Assembly: GCF_007833215.1 (NCBI RefSeq)
Contig: NZ_CP042239.1
Span: 2,356,001-2,420,000 of the forward strand
Direction of reading: 5' to 3'
From: Sphingomonas suaedae
GTDB lineage: Bacteria > Pseudomonadota > Alphaproteobacteria > Sphingomonadales > Sphingomonadaceae
DNA: 64,000 nt
A program made the translations under genes and the position numbers. Of this stretch, positions 54,239 to 63,387 are shown piece after piece. The notes beneath the pieces were generated by a model. It was not told the DNA's origin. It made no database searches and saw only the letters and a program-made list of their open reading frames with translations. Each line of letters opens with the position of its first letter. Position 1 is the stretch's first letter.

Positions 54239-54552
54239 CGGGGTGTCCGACGAAGCTGACGTAAATGAGGGGGTTTGGGGCCGAAGCGACCACGACGCGA
54301 CGGGAAGGCGACGGGTTCTGGACGGGGACACGACCGGTGGGCGACAGTGGCGCGTCACTCGCGCGCCGGGGAAGCGACACATGGACGCCGTGCACGAGAC
54401 AGCTACGCGACGGCGTTGCACCTGCAACGCGACGCCCATGCGACATCGAAGCGCCGAGGGAACGACACTGTCAGGGGTCTGCGGCGAAGGGAAAGGGAGT
54501 CGGCTGGTATCCACCCCAAGCGTAGATCAGATTAGATCCAACATTGGAAGGG
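54239..54552 (-). repeat. GTCGC-array element, copy 3 (inverted)
   Basis: Read on the minus strand it begins CCTTCCAATGTTGGATCTAAT (54552 downward), has at least eight GTCGC pentamers in the middle and ends with CGTCAGCTTCGTCGGACACC at 54261-54242. Ends match copy 1 (23717-24016): about 27 of 31 bases at the left end and 18 of 18 at the right. It lies directly before the glycosyltransferase start. The 112 bases beyond, to 54664, show no gene. Confidence 0.75.
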
Positions 54553-54664
54553 CGGCTCTCAAACTCGCGCCTTACCCTCTTCAAGCAGTCGAGCGGTCCT
54601 CGCGCGCTGACCGGATCGACGCGGCGAGAGCAGAAGAAAATTCAAGAAGCGAGAATGAAAAAGA

Positions 54665-55546
54665 TTACGAAGTTCCCACCCGCGCCAACAGCCGGTCGAT
54701 CGCTGCCAGCGCTTCGGGTTCGTTCAGCGTCGGGGCGTGGCCGGTGTCGGGGATCGTGACCAGTTCGCTGCCCGGTGCCTCGGCGTGCATCCGCCCGGCG
54801 ATCTGGGCGGAGAGGATGTCCGAGGTTTCGCCGCGGACCAGCAGCAGCGGCTTGCCCTTCAGCGCGTCGAAGGCGCGCCACATATCGGGGCCCGCCTCGT
54901 TGCCGGGGAGGCGGAAGGGTTCGGCGATCTTCATGTCGTAATCGAGCACGATCCGCCCCGCGCTGGTCAGACGATAGAGGCGCTTGGCCATGTCGAGCCA
55001 GTCGGCGACGCCATAGGTCGGGAAGACATCGGCATTGGCCTCCGCGACCGCGCGGGCGGCGTGCATCCAGGTGGGGTGCCAATTGGCCTTGCCGACATAG
55101 CCGCGGATGCGGGTGAGGCCCGCCGGGTCGATCTCCGGCCCGACATCGTTGAGCAATGCGCCCGCGATCCGCTCCGGATGGGTGGATGCCATCAGCATCG
55201 TCAGGATGCCGCCCAATGAGGTGCCGATCGCGACGAAACGCGTGAGTTTCAGTTCCGCGACCAATGCCTCCAGATCCTGGAGATAGGTCAGCGGAACATA
55301 GGTCATCGGATCCTTGGCATAGGCGCTTTCGCCCCGCCCGCGCAGATCGACCGCGATCACCCGCCATTCGCCCGCGAGACGCTCGGCGAGCTTCTCGTAA
55401 TCCCGCGCATTGCGGGTGAGGCCGGGGATGCACAGCAAGGGCGGGCGGTCGTCCCGTCCCGGATAGTCGCGATAATGCAGCCGCAGCCCGTCCCCGGACC
55501 ACCAATAGCCGTTGGAATAGTCGGGCAGGTTGCGCGCGGTTGCCAT
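54665..55546 (-). CDS. Alpha/beta-hydrolase
   Basis: A 293-residue alpha/beta-hydrolase fold enzyme with the oxyanion region CIPGLTRNARDYEKLAERL, nucleophile elbow VAIGTSLGGILTMLMAS (GTSLGG, Ser nucleophile), an acid in LLVRGETSDIL and His in IPDTGHAPTLNEPEA. The triad fits epoxide hydrolase or ester-hydrolase types; the substrate is unknown. The ATG at 55546 is preferred over 55591, as MATARNLPDYSNGYWW starts the domain. Divergent from selO, with 18 bases between the start codons. Confidence 0.88.
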   Translation of the reverse strand: MATARNLPDYSNGYWWSGDGLRLHYRDYPGRDDRPPLLCIPGLTRNARDYEKLAERLAGEWRVIAVDLRGRGESAYAKDPMTYVPLTYLQDLEALVAELKLTRFVAIGTSLGGILTMLMASTHPERIAGALLNDVGPEIDPAGLTRIRGYVGKANWHPTWMHAARAVAEANADVFPTYGVADWLDMAKRLYRLTSAGRIVLDYDMKIAEPFRLPGNEAGPDMWRAFDALKGKPLLLVRGETSDILSAQIAGRMHAEAPGSELVTIPDTGHAPTLNEPEALAAIDRLLARVGTS

Positions 55547-55564
55547 CGCGCCCCATATCGCCGC

Positions 55565-56983
55565 ATGACCGACTTCCCGCAAGCGCCGCAATTTTCAACC
55601 TGGTATCACCCCGAGCCCGTGCTGCTGAAGCTGGGCGACGCATTTTACGATGCGGTCGAGGCGGCGAGGTTTCCACAGGCCATCCTGCGCTTTCGCAACG
55701 ACCGCGCGGCGGAGGAGGTCGGGCTGGAGGGGCTGAGCGACGATCAGTGGCTACGCCATTTCGCGCGCTTCGAACCGCTGCCGGGCAACCTGCCCCAGCC
55801 GCTCGCCATGCGCTATCACGGCCACCAGTTTCGGGTCTATAATCCCGACCTTGGCGACGGGCGCGGCTTTACCTTTGCGCAGATGCGCAACAGCCATATG
55901 AAGGACCTGATGGAGCTTGGCACCAAAGGCTCCGGACAGACGCCGTGGAGCCGGTTCGGCGACGGTCGGCTGACGCTGAAGGGCGGCGTGCGCGAGGTGC
56001 TGGCGACCGAGATGCTGCAGGCGCTGGGCGTGCATACATCGCGCAGTTTCTCGCTGGTCGAGACCGGCGAGGCGCTGGAGCGCAACGACGAGCCCTCCCC
56101 CACCCGCTCCGCGGTGCTGGTGCGGATGAGCCATGGTCATATACGCATCGGCACGTTCCAGCGGCTCGCTTATCATGGCGACTCGGAGAATATGCGGCGG
56201 CTGGTCGACTGGTGTCTGGCCGAGCTGTTCCTGGTCGGAGCGGACGAGGACCCGGTGGCGCAGTTCTTTGAGCTGGTGGTTGCGCGCACCGCAGCGCTGG
56301 CGAGCGAATATATGGTCGCGGGCTTCGTCCATGGCGTGCTCAACACCGACAACATCAATGTGACGGGGGAGAGTTTCGATTACGGCCCGTGGCGCTTTGC
56401 GCCGACCTTCGACCCCGGCTTTACCGCCGCCTATTTCGACCATGCCGGCCTCTATGCATTCGGGAGGCAGCCCGATGCGATCCTGTGGAATGTCGCGCAG
56501 CTCGCCGTATCGCTGCGGCTGATCAGCGAGGCGCCGCCGCTGATCGCGCGGCTGGAGCAGTTCGAGGCCCATTATCGCACCGCCTATGGCCTCCACCTTG
56601 AGCGCCGACTGGGGATCGACACCCCCGATGGAACGTTCGAGGACGCGACCGCCTGGGCGCTGAAGGAAGCGGTGGAAGGCGCGCTGGTCGCGACCGGGCA
56701 TCCGATCGACCGATTCTTTTTCGATGCCTATGGCGGTACGCTGCCCGCGTCCTACGGCGCCGAATGGGACGCCGTGCGTGCGGCGCTAGAGCCCTATGTC
56801 CCGATCGGCGACGGGCGCAGCCACCCCTATTTCGCGGGCGAACCCTGTTCGATGCTGATCGACGAGGTCGAGGCGATCTGGGCTGCGATCGACCGCGACG
56901 ACGATTGGGGGCCGTTCCACGCCAAGGTCGCGGCAGTCCGGCAGATGGGCGATGCGCTGTCCCGTGGCGGAATCTTGTGGTGA
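55565..56983 (+). CDS. selO: Protein adenylyltransferase SelO
   Basis: Pseudokinase-fold enzyme that AMPylates protein substrates and helps redox homeostasis (established for SelO/YdiU). 472 residues from ATG 55565. MRYHGHQFRVYNPDLGDGRGFTFAQMRN, ELGTKGSGQTPWSRFGDGRLTLKGGVREVL, GFVHGVLNTDNINVTGESFDYGPWRF and FDPGFTAAYFDHAGLYAFGRQPDAILWNVAQL are all SelO blocks (metal-binding Asn and Asp in NTDN and FDYG). The bacterial form lacks the selenocysteine, and no UGA is present. Divergent from the hydrolase gene. Confidence 0.94.
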   Translation: MTDFPQAPQFSTWYHPEPVLLKLGDAFYDAVEAARFPQAILRFRNDRAAEEVGLEGLSDDQWLRHFARFEPLPGNLPQPLAMRYHGHQFRVYNPDLGDGRGFTFAQMRNSHMKDLMELGTKGSGQTPWSRFGDGRLTLKGGVREVLATEMLQALGVHTSRSFSLVETGEALERNDEPSPTRSAVLVRMSHGHIRIGTFQRLAYHGDSENMRRLVDWCLAELFLVGADEDPVAQFFELVVARTAALASEYMVAGFVHGVLNTDNINVTGESFDYGPWRFAPTFDPGFTAAYFDHAGLYAFGRQPDAILWNVAQLAVSLRLISEAPPLIARLEQFEAHYRTAYGLHLERRLGIDTPDGTFEDATAWALKEAVEGALVATGHPIDRFFFDAYGGTLPASYGAEWDAVRAALEPYVPIGDGRSHPYFAGEPCSMLIDEVEAIWAAIDRDDDWGPFHAKVAAVRQMGDALSRGGILW

Positions 56984-57051
56984 GGTGGCAACGCGCAACA
57001 TTGCTGCTAGAGGAGCATTATCCTCGGGGGCTCCAAGCGAAGAAAGACTGA

Positions 57052-58467
57052 ATGCCCGGATCGGAAATCATCTCAACCGAGCCCGCGACGGGGGCGGTAT
57101 TGTGGCGCCAGAAGATCGGCGACGTCGATGCGGAGGTGGCCAAGGCGCGCGAAAGCTGGGCCGACTGGGCATCGCGCCCGCTCGCCTTCCGGATCGAGGC
57201 GCTGCGCCGCTTCGCCAATGTCGTGCGGCAGAAGAGCGACGCCTTTACCGACCTGATCGCGCGCGAGACCGGCAAGCCGCTGTGGGAAGCGCGGACCGAG
57301 GTCGAAACGGTGATCGCCAAGGTCGATATCTCGGTCACCGCCTTTTCCGAGCGCACCGGGCAGCGGCGGATCGACGCGCCGATGAACACGCGCCTCGCGC
57401 TGCGGCACAAGCCGCATGGCGTGCTGGCGGTGCTGGGGCCGTATAATTTCCCGGCGCATCTGCCCAACGGCCATATCGTCCCGGCGCTGCTGGCGGGCAA
57501 TGCGGTGGTGTTCAAGCCATCGGAAAAGACCCCGGCGACCGGCGCGTTCCTGGTCGAGTGTTTCCATGCGGCCGGCGTGCCGGAGGGGTGCATCCGTCTG
57601 GTGATCGGCGGACCGGACGAGGGCAAGGCGCTGGCGGGGCATGACGGGATCGACGGGCTGTTGTTCACCGGATCGGCGCGGACCGGCATTGCGCTCAACC
57701 GCGCCTTTGCCTCCAAGCCCGAAAAGATCCTGGCGCTCGAGATGGGGGGCAACAACCCGATCGTCGTCTGGTCGACGCCCGACATCTATTCCGCCGCAGT
57801 TCTGGTGGTGCAGTCGGCCTTCACCACGGCGGGGCAGCGCTGCACGGCCGCGCGCCGCCTGATCGTCGACGAGACGCTGTTCGAACCGCTGGTGGGCGAG
57901 GTCAACAAGCTGATCGGCCGCCTGATCATCGGCGAGCCGCACGCCGATCCCGCGCCGTTCATGGGCCCGGTGATCGACAATGATACCGCCGATCTGCTGA
58001 CCGAGAGTTTCCTCGAACTCTCCTTCCTTGGCGGCAAGCCGCTGCGGCATATGGAGCGGCCGATCGAGGGGCGGCCGTTCGTGACGCCGGCGATGATCGA
58101 CATGACCGACGCCCGCGAAAAGCCCGATATCGAGCTGTTCGGCCCAATCCTGCAGGTGATCCGCGCCAAGACGTTCGAACAGGCGATCGCGGAGGCGAAC
58201 GACACGCGCTATGGCCTGTCGGCGAGCCTGGTGAGCCAGGACCCCCAGCTCTACGACCAGTTCTGGGCAAATATCCGCGCCGGCATCGTCAACTGGAACA
58301 AGCCGACCAACGGCGCCAGTTCTGCCGCGCCGTTCGGCGGCATCGGCTGGTCGGGCAACCACCGCCCCAGCGCCTTCTACGCCGCCGACTATTGCGCTTA
58401 CCCGGTGGTGTCGAGCGAGGCGGAGCAGGCGCGGGTATCGATCGGGATCGGGCTGCGCGACGGCTGA
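57052..58467 (+). CDS. astD: Succinylglutamate-semialdehyde dehydrogenase
   Basis: NAD-dependent aldehyde dehydrogenase of the arginine succinyltransferase pathway (fourth step), 471 residues. GPYNFPAHLPNGHIVPALLAGNAVVFKPSEKTP, LLFTGSARTGIALNRAF, EMGGNNPIVVW with catalytic Glu, TTAGQRCTAARRLIVDE with catalytic Cys and ELFGPILQVIRA. HLPNGHIVPALLAGN is a strong AstD signature. The other ast genes are not in the window, so the assignment is by sequence only; a related ALDH with another substrate remains possible. Confidence 0.88.
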   Translation: MPGSEIISTEPATGAVLWRQKIGDVDAEVAKARESWADWASRPLAFRIEALRRFANVVRQKSDAFTDLIARETGKPLWEARTEVETVIAKVDISVTAFSERTGQRRIDAPMNTRLALRHKPHGVLAVLGPYNFPAHLPNGHIVPALLAGNAVVFKPSEKTPATGAFLVECFHAAGVPEGCIRLVIGGPDEGKALAGHDGIDGLLFTGSARTGIALNRAFASKPEKILALEMGGNNPIVVWSTPDIYSAAVLVVQSAFTTAGQRCTAARRLIVDETLFEPLVGEVNKLIGRLIIGEPHADPAPFMGPVIDNDTADLLTESFLELSFLGGKPLRHMERPIEGRPFVTPAMIDMTDAREKPDIELFGPILQVIRAKTFEQAIAEANDTRYGLSASLVSQDPQLYDQFWANIRAGIVNWNKPTNGASSAAPFGGIGWSGNHRPSAFYAADYCAYPVVSSEAEQARVSIGIGLRDG

Positions 58468-58504
58468 ACCGCGACAGGCCGACCGGAAGAGAGAGGGGAA
58501 GGCC

Positions 58505-59848
58505 ATGACCCACCGTCGCGCGATTCTGGCCGGAGCTGCGGGATTGGCCGCAACGCTGGGCGCATCGGGCCCGAGCGCTGCGACGGCGCGCTCGCCCTTT
58601 GTCCGCCGTAGCGGGACCCGATTCCTGCTCGACGGGAAGCCCTATCGCTTTGTCGGCGCAAACATCTGGTACGCCGCATGGCTCGGCGCGGAAGGGCCGT
58701 CGGGGAATCGCGCGCGACTGCTGCGCGAGCTGGACGCGCTGGCGGCGAACGGGGTCACCAATCTGCGCATCCTGGCAGGCGCGGAGGAAGGGCCGCTCAA
58801 GAACTCGATCCGGCCCGGCTTTCGTGGCAAGGCGTCGGACTGGAACCCCGCGCTGCTGGCGGGACTGGACTGGACGCTGGCCGAACTGGGCAAGCGCGGG
58901 ATGAAGGCGGTGCTGTACCTGACCAATTTCTGGGAATGGTCGGGGGGCATGAGCAGCTATCTCTGGTACGAGACCGGCACCTATATCGATATGGGCGATC
59001 CGGCGCATCCCTGGCCCGCCTTCGCCAACGCCGCGTCGCGCTTCTATGGCAATGCCGGGGCGGTAAGGCGCTATCACGACTGGGTCCGCGCGATCGTCGG
59101 GCGGAGCAATTCGGTGACGGGCATCGCCTATCGCGACGACCCGGCGATCATGGCGTGGCAGCTGTGCAACGAGCCGCGCCCGGGCGGAGATGCGCGGGAC
59201 GCCGCGCCCAAGCTGCCGGGCTTCTACGCCTGGATTCGCGACACGGCGCGGCTCATCAAGACGGTCGCCCCCAATCACCTCGTTTCGATGGGCAGCGAGG
59301 GGCTGAAGGGGACGGTCGAGAGCGCCGACATCTATCGCACCGCGCACGCGATTCCGGAAATCGACTATGCGACCGCGCATATCTGGCCGCTCAACTGGAG
59401 CTGGGTGGACGCGCGCGACCTGGCCGCGACGGCGGCGGCGGGCGAGGAAAAGGTGCGCGACTATCTCGCGCAGCACCGCGCGCTTGCCAGCCAGCTTCTC
59501 AAGCCGCTGGTGATCGAGGAATTCGGCTATCCGCGCGATGGCGGGGGCTATGACCCGGAGGCATCGACGCGGTTCCGCGACCGATATTACCGGCTGGTAT
59601 TCGACGCCGTGGAGGACAGTATCCGCACTGGCGGGCCGGTTCAGGGCAGCAATTTCTGGGCGTGGAACGGCGCGGGGCGGGCGGCGCATGGCGACCATCG
59701 CTATCGCCATGGCGACCCGTTGCTCGGCGACCCGCCGCACGAGCCGCAGGGCTGGTACGGCGTCTATGACAGCGACGCTGCAACCCGCGCGCTGATCGCC
59801 GATCACGCCCGCGCGCTGGCGACGATCGGGGAGCCGATCGCGCGCTGA
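58505..59848 (+). CDS. GH5-family (mannanase-like) glycoside hydrolase, exported
   Basis: A 447-residue exported hydrolase. The N-terminus MTHRRAILAGAAGLAATLGASG is a Tat-type signal. The TIM-barrel catalytic residues are Glu223 (QLCNEPRP, acid/base) and Glu339 (LVIEEFGYP, nucleophile), as in GH5 endo-beta-mannanases. NIWYAAWLGAEG, NLRILAGAEEGP, and WPLNWSWVDARD support subfamily 7. It probably attacks beta-mannan or a glucomannan outside the cytoplasm. The next small ORF starts immediately after its stop. Confidence 0.88.
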   Translation: MTHRRAILAGAAGLAATLGASGPSAATARSPFVRRSGTRFLLDGKPYRFVGANIWYAAWLGAEGPSGNRARLLRELDALAANGVTNLRILAGAEEGPLKNSIRPGFRGKASDWNPALLAGLDWTLAELGKRGMKAVLYLTNFWEWSGGMSSYLWYETGTYIDMGDPAHPWPAFANAASRFYGNAGAVRRYHDWVRAIVGRSNSVTGIAYRDDPAIMAWQLCNEPRPGGDARDAAPKLPGFYAWIRDTARLIKTVAPNHLVSMGSEGLKGTVESADIYRTAHAIPEIDYATAHIWPLNWSWVDARDLAATAAAGEEKVRDYLAQHRALASQLLKPLVIEEFGYPRDGGGYDPEASTRFRDRYYRLVFDAVEDSIRTGGPVQGSNFWAWNGAGRAAHGDHRYRHGDPLLGDPPHEPQGWYGVYDSDAATRALIADHARALATIGEPIAR

Positions 59849-59911
59849 ATGTTCCGCCGACCGATGCGGCGAAGCGCGGAACCGAATGGGGGCCGGCGGA
59901 TTGAGCGGGCC

Positions 59912-60085
59912 GTGAAACCAATCTCATTCGCGTCGCCCGCCCAGTCCCGTGCCCAACGCCTCGCCCAGGAAGCCCGCAACTGCCTCGCCATCGCCGTCGG
60001 GCACACCGATACCGCGTTCACGGCCGACCTGATCGACGAGGCGATGCGGCTGACGTTGCGCGCCCGCGAACTTGCCAAGGCATAG
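59912..60085 (+). CDS. Small conserved-type protein (57 aa), unknown
   Basis: The frame is open from ATG 59849 (78 residues), directly after the GH5 stop, but the first 21 residues (MFRRPMRRSAEPNGGRRIERA) look non-native. A GTG at 59912 starts KPISFASPAQSRAQRLAQEARNCLAIAVGHTDTAF-type sequence that ends in an amphipathic helical tail (LIDEAMRLTLRARELAKA). No known domain; helical, soluble. Sphingomonad genomes carry many such short helical proteins. The start choice is open. Confidence 0.5.
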   Translation: MKPISFASPAQSRAQRLAQEARNCLAIAVGHTDTAFTADLIDEAMRLTLRARELAKA

Positions 60086-60151
60086 ATTCGCTAACCGTCG
60101 CCCAAGCAACCCTCGGTTGTGGCCTGCCCGCCCAGGTTCCATCTGCACTGC

Positions 60152-60949
60152 ATGGCTTCCCTACTCGATCCCCAAGCGCGCGGTCGCGTGATTCTGGTCG
60201 GTGCCGGCCCCGGCGATCCGGGCCTGCTGACGGTTCGCGCGGTCGAGGCGCTCAGGAGTGCCGATGTGCTCGTCCATGACGGGCTGGTCGACCGCCGAGT
60301 GCTCGACCTCGCCCCGCAGGCGCACCGCATCAGCGTCGCCAAGAAGCGGTCAAAGCACAGCGTGCCGCAGGACGGCATCAACGCGCTGATCGTCGCGCAT
60401 GTGAAGACCGGCGCGATCGTCGTGCGGCTGAAGGGCGGCGACCCGTTCATCTTCGGTCGCGGCGGCGAAGAGGTGGAGGCGGTGCGTGCCGCCGGGCTGC
60501 CGGTCGAGGTGATCCCGGGCGTGAGCTCGGCACTGGGCGCGGCGGCGGAGGCGATGCTGCCGCTGACGCATCGCGACTGGTCGAGCGCGGTCAGCTTCGT
60601 CGCGGGCCAGTGCAAGGGGCTGAAGGATCAGGACTGGTCGGGGCTGGCGGGCAAGGGCCGCACGCTGGTCATCTATATGGGCGTCGCGACCTGCCCCGAT
60701 ATCGCCGAGAAATTGATGGGCGACGGCGTCGCGCCGGACATGCCGGTCGCGGTGCTGGAGCGGGCGACGCTGCCGGGCAGCCGCGCGCTGCGCACGCTGC
60801 TCGCCGATCTTGGCCCGATGGTCGCGCGCGAGGCGGTGCAGAGCCCGGCGATCATCGTCGTCGGCGAAGTGGTCGCGCTGTCGGACGCGCAGGACAAGCT
60901 CGCCAACTGGGCGCGCAAGGCCGAACTGATGCTTGGAGACGAAGGGTGA
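60152..60949 (+). CDS. cobA: Uroporphyrinogen-III C-methyltransferase (siroheme)
   Basis: SAM-dependent bis-methylation of uroporphyrinogen III to precorrin-2, needed for siroheme, the cofactor of sulfite reductase. 265 residues from ATG 60152. VILVGAGPGDPGLLTVRAVEAL, DVLVHDGLVD, SVPQDGINALIV, VVRLKGGDPFIFGRGGEEVEAVRAAGLPVEVIPGVSSALGAAA and VAGQCKGLKD are the full set of CobA/CysG-A motifs. It heads the operon with cysI and cysH. It could be called cysG-A as well. The stop overlaps the DUF2849 start (GTGA). Confidence 0.94.
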   Translation: MASLLDPQARGRVILVGAGPGDPGLLTVRAVEALRSADVLVHDGLVDRRVLDLAPQAHRISVAKKRSKHSVPQDGINALIVAHVKTGAIVVRLKGGDPFIFGRGGEEVEAVRAAGLPVEVIPGVSSALGAAAEAMLPLTHRDWSSAVSFVAGQCKGLKDQDWSGLAGKGRTLVIYMGVATCPDIAEKLMGDGVAPDMPVAVLERATLPGSRALRTLLADLGPMVAREAVQSPAIIVVGEVVALSDAQDKLANWARKAELMLGDEG

Positions 60950-61242
60950 AGCTGCTGACCGGAAACGATCTCGCCACCGGCGACGTCACCTGGTGGACCG
61001 GCAATGGCTGGTCGCGCCATGTCGAGGACGCAGTCGATGTCGGCGATCAGGGCGAGGCGATCGCCCATGCCGAGGAAGGCGCACGGCGGGTCAACGGCCC
61101 GTATGTGATCGATGCGACCGCGACACCCGAGGGGCCGCGGCCGGCGCATATCAAGGACCGCATCCGCGCGCTCGGGCCGACCGTGCGCCCGGACCTGACG
61201 CTGAAGCCCGCCGATCCGAATGCGGGGAGCTGGGTGATATGA
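60946..61242 (+). CDS. DUF2849-family protein of sulfur-assimilation operon
   Basis: 98 residues from GTG 60946, overlapping the cobA stop (GTGA). MKLLTGNDLATGDVTWWTGNGWSRHVEDAVDV and VNGPYVIDATATPEGPRPAHIKDRIRALGPTVRPDL match DUF2849, a small family commonly placed between cobA/cysG and cysI in alphaproteobacteria. The biochemical role is unknown; the steady neighbourhood argues for a function with sulfite reductase or siroheme. Confidence 0.88.
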   Translation: MKLLTGNDLATGDVTWWTGNGWSRHVEDAVDVGDQGEAIAHAEEGARRVNGPYVIDATATPEGPRPAHIKDRIRALGPTVRPDLTLKPADPNAGSWVI

Positions 61243-61332
61243 CCCCGATCCGGCGCCCCAGCGAACGCTGGGGCCTCCATCCTCAGGCAAATCGCGCGCG
61301 GCACGAGACCCCGGCTTTCGCTGGGGTGACGA
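61243..61332. repeat. Palindromic element between DUF2849 and cysI
   Basis: A CCCAGCGAACGCTGGGG hairpin at about 61258-61274 and an inverted partner CCCCGGCTTTCGCTGGGGTGA near 61309-61328. It lies inside the operon, 10 bases before the cysI start, and leaves the reading frames untouched. Confidence 0.75.
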
Positions 61333-61340
61333 GGTAAGCC

Positions 61341-62972
61341 ATGTACAAATATGACGACTATGACCATTCGATCGTCGCATCGCGCGTCGAGGAGTTTCGC
61401 GATCAGGTGCAGCGCCGGCTGGCGGGGCAGATCACCGAGGACCAGTTCAAGCCGCTCAGGCTGATGAACGGGCTGTATCTTCAGCTGCACGCATACATGC
61501 TGCGCGTCGCGGTGCCCTATGGCACGCTGGACAGCCGCCAGATGCGGATGCTGGCGCATATCGCGCGCAAATATGACCGCGACTACGGCCATTTCACGAC
61601 GCGCCAGAATATCCAGTATAACTGGATCAAGCTGGAGGACGCGCCCGACATCCTCGCCGAACTGGCGACGGTCGAAATGCACGCGATCCAGACCAGCGGC
61701 AACTGCATCCGCAACATCAGCAGCGACCAATGGGCGGGCGCGGCGGCGGACGAGGTGACCGATCCGCGCCCTTGGGCGGAGCTTCTGCGCCAGTGGAGCA
61801 CCTTCCACCCCGAATTCAGCTATCTGCCGCGCAAGTTCAAGATTGCGGTGATCGCGGCGGACGCGGATCGCGCGGCGATGCGGCTGCACGATATCGGCAT
61901 CCAGATCGTCGAGCGCGACGGCGTGCACGGCGCGGCGGTCTATGTCGGCGGTGGCATGGGGCGCACCCCGATGATCGCGCCGCTGATCAAGGATTTCGTG
62001 CCGCTCGAAGACCTGCTGAGCTATATCGAGGCGTGCCTGCGCGTGTACAATCGCTATGGCCGCCGCGACAATATGTACAAGGCGCGGATCAAGATCCTGG
62101 TCCATGAGATCGGCGCCGACAGCTATCGCGCGCAGGTCGAGGACGAGTTCGTCGCGGTCAAGAAGCTGGGGATCGACCCGCCCAAGGCGGAGTTCGACCG
62201 GATCGCGGCATATTTCGCCGATCCTGCATTCGAAACCGGCCTGAGCGACGATCTCGACCGCAGCGACCCCGATTTCGCGGTCTGGCTCGACCAGAATGTG
62301 GCTGCGCACAAGGCGCCCGGCTATGCGATCGTCAATATCAGCCTGAAGCCGACCGGTGGCATTCCCGGCGACGCATCGTCGGCGCAGATCGACGTGATGG
62401 CCGACCTGGCCGAGCGCTACAGTTTCGACGAACTGCGCGTGACCCATGCGCAGAACATCGTGCTGCCGCATGTCCGCAAGGCGGACCTCTATGCGGTGTG
62501 GCAGGCGCTGGTCGAAGCGCAGCTGGCCGACGCCAATCTCGACCTGATCAGCGACATCATCGCCTGCCCCGGCCTGGATTATTGCAGCCTCGCCAATGCG
62601 CGCTCGATCCCCGTCGCGCAGAAGATCGCGACGCGCTTTTCCGATCTGGGACGCCAGCGCGAACTGGGTGAATTGAAGCTCAAGATCAGCGGCTGCATCA
62701 ACGCCTGCGGCCACCACCATGCCGGGCATATCGGGATCCTGGGCGTCGACCGTAAGGGCGTGGAGAATTACCAGCTGTCACTCGGCGGATCGGGCGCAGA
62801 GGATGTCTCGCTCGGCCAGATCACCGGGCCGGGGTTCAGCGAGGACGGCATCGTCGACGCGGTCGAACGCGCCACCGACGTCTATCTGCGCGAACGCGCC
62901 GAGGGCGAGCGCTTCCTCGACACCTATCGCCGCATCGGCATGGCGCCGTTCAAGGAGGCGATCTATGGTTGA
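61341..62972 (+). CDS. cysI: Assimilatory sulfite reductase (siroheme, [4Fe-4S])
   Basis: Reduces sulfite to sulfide in six-electron steps, cytoplasm. 543 residues, single-chain nitrite/sulfite reductase family (possibly ferredoxin-linked; no flavoprotein CysJ is adjacent). C409 and C415 (CPGLDYC) plus C452 and C456 (CINAC) ligate the coupled [4Fe-4S]-siroheme centre. YGHFTTRQNIQYNWI, TSGNCIRNISSDQWAGAAADEVTDPRPW and FSYLPRKFKIAV are diagnostic of CysI/NirA-type enzymes. Its stop overlaps the DUF934 start. Confidence 0.94.
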   Translation: MYKYDDYDHSIVASRVEEFRDQVQRRLAGQITEDQFKPLRLMNGLYLQLHAYMLRVAVPYGTLDSRQMRMLAHIARKYDRDYGHFTTRQNIQYNWIKLEDAPDILAELATVEMHAIQTSGNCIRNISSDQWAGAAADEVTDPRPWAELLRQWSTFHPEFSYLPRKFKIAVIAADADRAAMRLHDIGIQIVERDGVHGAAVYVGGGMGRTPMIAPLIKDFVPLEDLLSYIEACLRVYNRYGRRDNMYKARIKILVHEIGADSYRAQVEDEFVAVKKLGIDPPKAEFDRIAAYFADPAFETGLSDDLDRSDPDFAVWLDQNVAAHKAPGYAIVNISLKPTGGIPGDASSAQIDVMADLAERYSFDELRVTHAQNIVLPHVRKADLYAVWQALVEAQLADANLDLISDIIACPGLDYCSLANARSIPVAQKIATRFSDLGRQRELGELKLKISGCINACGHHHAGHIGILGVDRKGVENYQLSLGGSGAEDVSLGQITGPGFSEDGIVDAVERATDVYLRERAEGERFLDTYRRIGMAPFKEAIYG

Positions 62973-63387
62973 GCTGCGCTATCGCGACGACGCGCCGCAT
63001 GACGAGCCGGCGGTGACGCTCGACGCGTTTCTCGATCAGTCGAACGCGACCGCCGTGCGGCTGGAATCGGGTGAGGATGCGCGCGCGCTCCTGCCCTATC
63101 TGGACCGGTTGTCGCTGGTCGAGGTGAGCTTTCCCAAATTCCGCGACGGGCGCGGCTATTCGTCGGCGCGCATCCTGCGCGAAGCCGGCTATACGGGCGA
63201 ACTGCGCGCACAGGGCGACGTGCTGGTCGACCAGATTCCGCTGATGCGCCGCTGCGGCTTCGACAGTTTCGCGCCCGAAGCGCCGGTGGACGAAGCGGTG
63301 CTGGCCGCGAGCCTCGCGCGCTACGACGCCGTCTATCAGATCGCGGCGGACGGGCAGGTGCCGGTCTGGAAACGGCGGCATGGCTGA
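62965..63387 (+). CDS. DUF934-family protein (CysI-associated)
   Basis: 140 residues from ATG 62965, which overlaps the cysI stop and has a perfect AAGGAGG (62951-62957) 7 bases upstream. FPKFRDGRGYSSARILREAGYTGELRAQGDVLVDQIPLMRRCGFDSFAPEAPVDEAVLAASLARYDAVYQ is the DUF934 core. The family almost always sits between cysI and cysH; the role is not established. Its end overlaps the cysH start by 8 bases. Confidence 0.9.
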   Translation: MVELRYRDDAPHDEPAVTLDAFLDQSNATAVRLESGEDARALLPYLDRLSLVEVSFPKFRDGRGYSSARILREAGYTGELRAQGDVLVDQIPLMRRCGFDSFAPEAPVDEAVLAASLARYDAVYQIAADGQVPVWKRRHG

